Shown here piece after piece: positions 5,011 through 7,363 of a stretch of DNA of 7,363 nucleotides (its first letter is position 1; each line of letters opens with the position of its first letter). This stretch comes from an uncultured Clostridia bacterium. Lineage in GTDB: Bacteria > Bacillota > Clostridia > Oscillospirales > Ruminococcaceae. The position numbers were made by a program, and so were the translations under genes. The notes under the pieces are model-generated. The model was given only the letters and a program-made list of their open reading frames with translations, did not search any database and had not been told where the DNA came from. The stretch lies in assembly GCA_937894185.1 (NCBI GenBank), contig CALCSA010000370.1, forward strand, positions 1 through 7,363, written 5' to 3'.

Positions 5011-7336
5011 CTTGCGCCTGAGCCACCCCTTCGGGCTGCTCTGCCTTTGCAACCATATCTACCAGATCGTTGTACTCTTTAGCTGTTTCATTATACATCT
5101 GCTTCCAATTTACTCCATCGTCCGGCTGATCGTCCGGGCCGGGGCCACCGGATAGGGTCTTTACCTTGCGGTTTAAGTAGAAAACCGTCAGGGGGAAGGC
5201 TATGGCCATGAGGATCGTAATGACAGTCAGAACAGCGAGGATAATACCCATGCTGGTGCCCCGTGGGGCCGGAGAATACTCCGGCTGCTGTGTGTCCTGA
5301 CCGTCGGACAGGAGTTTCACCAACAGGAAGGCACTCAGAAGATCATAGCCGTTATTGTTGTTGCCGGTAGATTCGCTATCTTGCAGTTGGGATAGCAATA
5401 AAGAAAGAATCTCCGGTGACAAATCGCCCTCTTGGGCATCTGTATTGCCGCCGGTCTGCACATACCGGATGATTTCCTGCGGGGTGGTGTTTTGCACTGC
5501 CCCACTGTTCCGGTTGCTCTCGATTAAGGCCCGGAGCAGGGCTTCATCCGTGCCGCTATTGCTGTTGACTACCGGGCTACTGCTGCGGCGCATGGCTGCG
5601 GCAAGGGTAAGGATAGCGTCACTGTCGATACCGCCGCCACCGCTATTGCTTGTGATAGCTGCCAGAATCGCCAACAACTGCTTGTCCGTCAGGCCGCCGC
5701 CAGTGTTGTTACCGCCGTTGTTGTTGCCGCCGTTATTATTATTGTTGCCGTTGTTGTCTTTTCCTACCACATCTGTGTAGCTAATCATTTGGGTAGCAGA
5801 GGTGTTTCCGGCATTGTCCTTGCCGTAAATAGCGGCGGTTTCCCCGGCAGAAATGACGTAGGAGGCCGAATCTGTACCCCGCTTGACCTCATTCACATAA
5901 ATGCCCTCCATGCCGCTGTCCGTGTCTACAGCGGTGATGTGGATGGTCTTGCTGGCGGCATCGGTGGTGATGGTCAGGACCGGAGGTGTGGTGTCGGTGG
6001 GGTCAGGTGTATTCACAGTCTTGACCACAATGGCGTTAGTGGTCTTTTCGGGGGAGTAATCGCCAATGCTGTTGAGGGCTTTTACGGAGTAGGATACGGT
6101 TTCCCAGTTGGATTTCGCCGTATCCTTGTACTGGGTTTCCTCCCCGTTATAAACAACCTCGGAAACCTCCAACCCTAGATCACTCATGGGGGCGGCGAAA
6201 GAAGAAAACAGGCGGGTGGTAAACATTTGCGATTCGGCTTCTTCGTCTCCTTTGAGACTGACGGTGCGCTGCAACTCATAGGCCACCGCCTTATTAGCCG
6301 CCTTCCACTTTACAATAATCTGATTACCTGCTTCCACCTCATCAGGAGCATCCAAGGATTCTGGAGCATCCGGGGGCAACTCTGTGGCAGAAAACCGGAA
6401 GGTGTCAATTTTCTGCGGCATGGAGATGTTAGCTTCATCTGCAAATTCCTCTCCCAAGCCCAATTGCCCGTGGAGGTTGTCGCCAACCGCATACACATCC
6501 CCTGTGTGGGATACAAACAGAGTGGAGTTGCGCCCGGCCACAATGCTGGCAATGCTCTTGCCATTCAGAGAGTAGACAGCCGTGGGGGTTTCCACAAAGG
6601 AGGCAGTCAGTCCGGTGCCGGTCTTGCCACTGGGGTTGCCGCCCCATGCATGGACATCCCCGTTGCCGGTGATGATGTAGTTGGTATCCCCAGCAACCAC
6701 CAGTTCCCCGAAGGAATCTCCCGAAGCATCCAAAGTGTTGATGTAGGTCCGAATGGTCTGGGCGGTGGAGAGGTAGCCACCACTGGTTTGATCCTTGGAT
6801 TGTTGCTTGAAACTGTTATCCCCCTGACCATACAGCTGTCCGTCCTGAATCATGTACCAATGCTTAGAGCCGGGCATGATGTTGGTGATATTGCCGATTA
6901 CAGAGCTGTTGCTGAAATCTAAATAGTTGGGAGCCAGTGACCAACTGCAACTCTGTGATGCGCTTGACTTAAATTGATACTCGCCTCTTGAATTATATGA
7001 TACTGTTCCTGACCAATTTGCACTTCCGCTGTATGTCATATTCAACTTACTGTGCGACTTACTTGCACTCCCACTACCGCTTAAATTATTGTACACATAT
7101 TCATATGCCCCAGTTTCATAGTTGTACTCTCTACTTCTTATTGTAGGCCTTGCCCCACCACTATAAGATGACGTTGCATTAGGCATATAACTCCCAGTTC
7201 CCGGGCTTATACCTTTTAGGCTTTCGTTTAAGTTCAACGGGATAGTTTGAACGCTATTTACATTAGGTTGTGACGAAGTTACGCTACCCTGTGTTGATAC
7301 GGTAGCGGTTTGACCCACGCCCGCAGCGCCAGACAC
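5006..7336 (-). CDS. Large surface protein: RCC1-like repeats, FN3- and Ig-like domains, C-terminal membrane anchor; 5' end doubtful
   Basis: A 776-residue frame. Residues 1-128 are Ser/Gly/Asn/Tyr-rich low-complexity sequence. From 150 to 310 RCC1-like blades recur (QLYGQGDNSFKQ; VVAGDTNYIITGNGDVHAWG; IVAGRNSTLFVSHTGDVYAV then GDNLHGQLGLG), a partial beta-propeller usually used for binding. About 322-440 resembles fibronectin III (PPDAPESLDAP, IVKWKAANKAVAYELQRTVS, SYSVKALNSIGDYSP), and 449-523 an Ig-like domain (TTPPVLTIT to AIYGKDNAGNTS). An Asn/Gly linker (527-548), short helices, a membrane helix (696-722) and a 54-residue cytoplasmic tail with a short helix follow. The RKVK after the helix places the large part outside, which needs a signal peptide, yet none is present. 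The GTG at 7336 has no ribosome site, and TAG is in frame 15 bases upstream. The true start is probably lost or outside the window. Confidence 0.8.
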   Translation of the reverse strand: MSGAAGVGQTATVSTQGSVTSSQPNVNSVQTIPLNLNESLKGISPGTGSYMPNATSSYSGGARPTIRSREYNYETGAYEYVYNNLSGSGSASKSHSKLNMTYSGSANWSGTVSYNSRGEYQFKSSASQSCSWSLAPNYLDFSNSSVIGNITNIMPGSKHWYMIQDGQLYGQGDNSFKQQSKDQTSGGYLSTAQTIRTYINTLDASGDSFGELVVAGDTNYIITGNGDVHAWGGNPSGKTGTGLTASFVETPTAVYSLNGKSIASIVAGRNSTLFVSHTGDVYAVGDNLHGQLGLGEEFADEANISMPQKIDTFRFSATELPPDAPESLDAPDEVEAGNQIIVKWKAANKAVAYELQRTVSLKGDEEAESQMFTTRLFSSFAAPMSDLGLEVSEVVYNGEETQYKDTAKSNWETVSYSVKALNSIGDYSPEKTTNAIVVKTVNTPDPTDTTPPVLTITTDAASKTIHITAVDTDSGMEGIYVNEVKRGTDSASYVISAGETAAIYGKDNAGNTSATQMISYTDVVGKDNNGNNNNNGGNNNGGNNTGGGLTDKQLLAILAAITSNSGGGGIDSDAILTLAAAMRRSSSPVVNSNSGTDEALLRALIESNRNSGAVQNTTPQEIIRYVQTGGNTDAQEGDLSPEILSLLLSQLQDSESTGNNNNGYDLLSAFLLVKLLSDGQDTQQPEYSPAPRGTSMGIILAVLTVITILMAIAFPLTVFYLNRKVKTLSGGPGPDDQPDDGVNWKQMYNETAKEYNDLVDMVAKAEQPEGVAQAQE
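5693..5758 (-). repeat. Trinucleotide-rich Asn/Gly linker tract
   Basis: Within the surface-protein gene, AAC/AAT/GGC-type codons repeat to encode DNNGNNNNNGG and GGNNTGGG (residues 527-548). The tract is a flexible spacer between the Ig-like domain and the membrane-proximal helices. Near-repeat DNA of this sort can change length in whole-codon steps by slippage, altering reach without breaking the frame. Confidence 0.6.
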
Positions 7337-7363
7337 GCAGTTAAGCTACAAAGCTCTGTTTTT

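Noticed and set aside
5355..6922. Three long plus-strand ORFs (5355-5780, 5789-6178, 6227-6922)
   Set aside because: All are antisense to the domain-bearing surface protein, with biased composition (for example poly-Leu/Pro opposite the Asn/Gly linker) and no ribosome sites.
7340..7363. TAG read as glutamine (recoded stop) to extend the surface protein
   Set aside because: The same gene ends with TAG, other genes use TAA or TGA normally, and reading through yields no signal peptide.

Overview
The window looks like accessory DNA from a Gram-positive anaerobe (Bacillota, most likely a gut clostridium). The reasons are the strong AGGAGG-type ribosome binding sites, frequent GTG and TTG starts, sigma-A promoters close to consensus, and protein types I associate from memory with integrative/conjugative or phage-derived elements of gut Clostridia. 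No replication, integrase, relaxase or transposase gene is visible, so the kind of element cannot be fixed. No rRNA, tRNA or CRISPR array was seen.

Nine of ten likely genes run on the minus strand, so the layout is described from high to low coordinates. At the right end, 7336-5006 encodes a 776-residue surface-type protein (RCC1-like repeats, fibronectin-III-like and Ig-like domains, Asn/Gly linker, one C-terminal membrane helix). Its 5' end is not intact or not fully visible: there is no signal peptide, an in-frame TAG lies just upstream, and the first 380 bases are clearly AT-richer than the rest. Next comes an AT-rich insert-like module (about 3961-4968) with a plus-strand membrane protein gene (4243-4944) and a small divergent minus-strand membrane ORF (3996-4250). 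This module is bracketed by two near-identical 31-nt hairpins. Beyond it, a 69-residue zinc-finger protein (3907-3698) overlaps by ATGA with a radical SAM enzyme (3701-2859).

A consensus promoter (2801-2829) then precedes three small genes: a multi-helix membrane protein (2785-2339), a double zinc-ribbon protein (2313-2074) and a coiled-coil protein (2053-1751). These end at a Rho-independent terminator (1714-1742). A 237-base intergenic region with several inverted repeats and an extended -10 promoter (1540-1568) leads to the last pair. These are a membrane-anchored Pro/Glu-rich protein with a VPGFGW motif (1513-959; resembles DUF6550) and a secreted protein with a signal peptide (887-36), separated by a terminator-like hairpin.

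The emphasis is on the cell envelope: one secreted, one single-pass anchored, one large surface and three multi-pass proteins. Alongside are a radical SAM enzyme and two small zinc-binding proteins of unknown role. The most interesting signals are the paired hairpins whose differences preserve pairing only in minus-strand RNA, the composition break in the surface gene, and the coupled zinc-finger/radical SAM pair. All functional links are inference.
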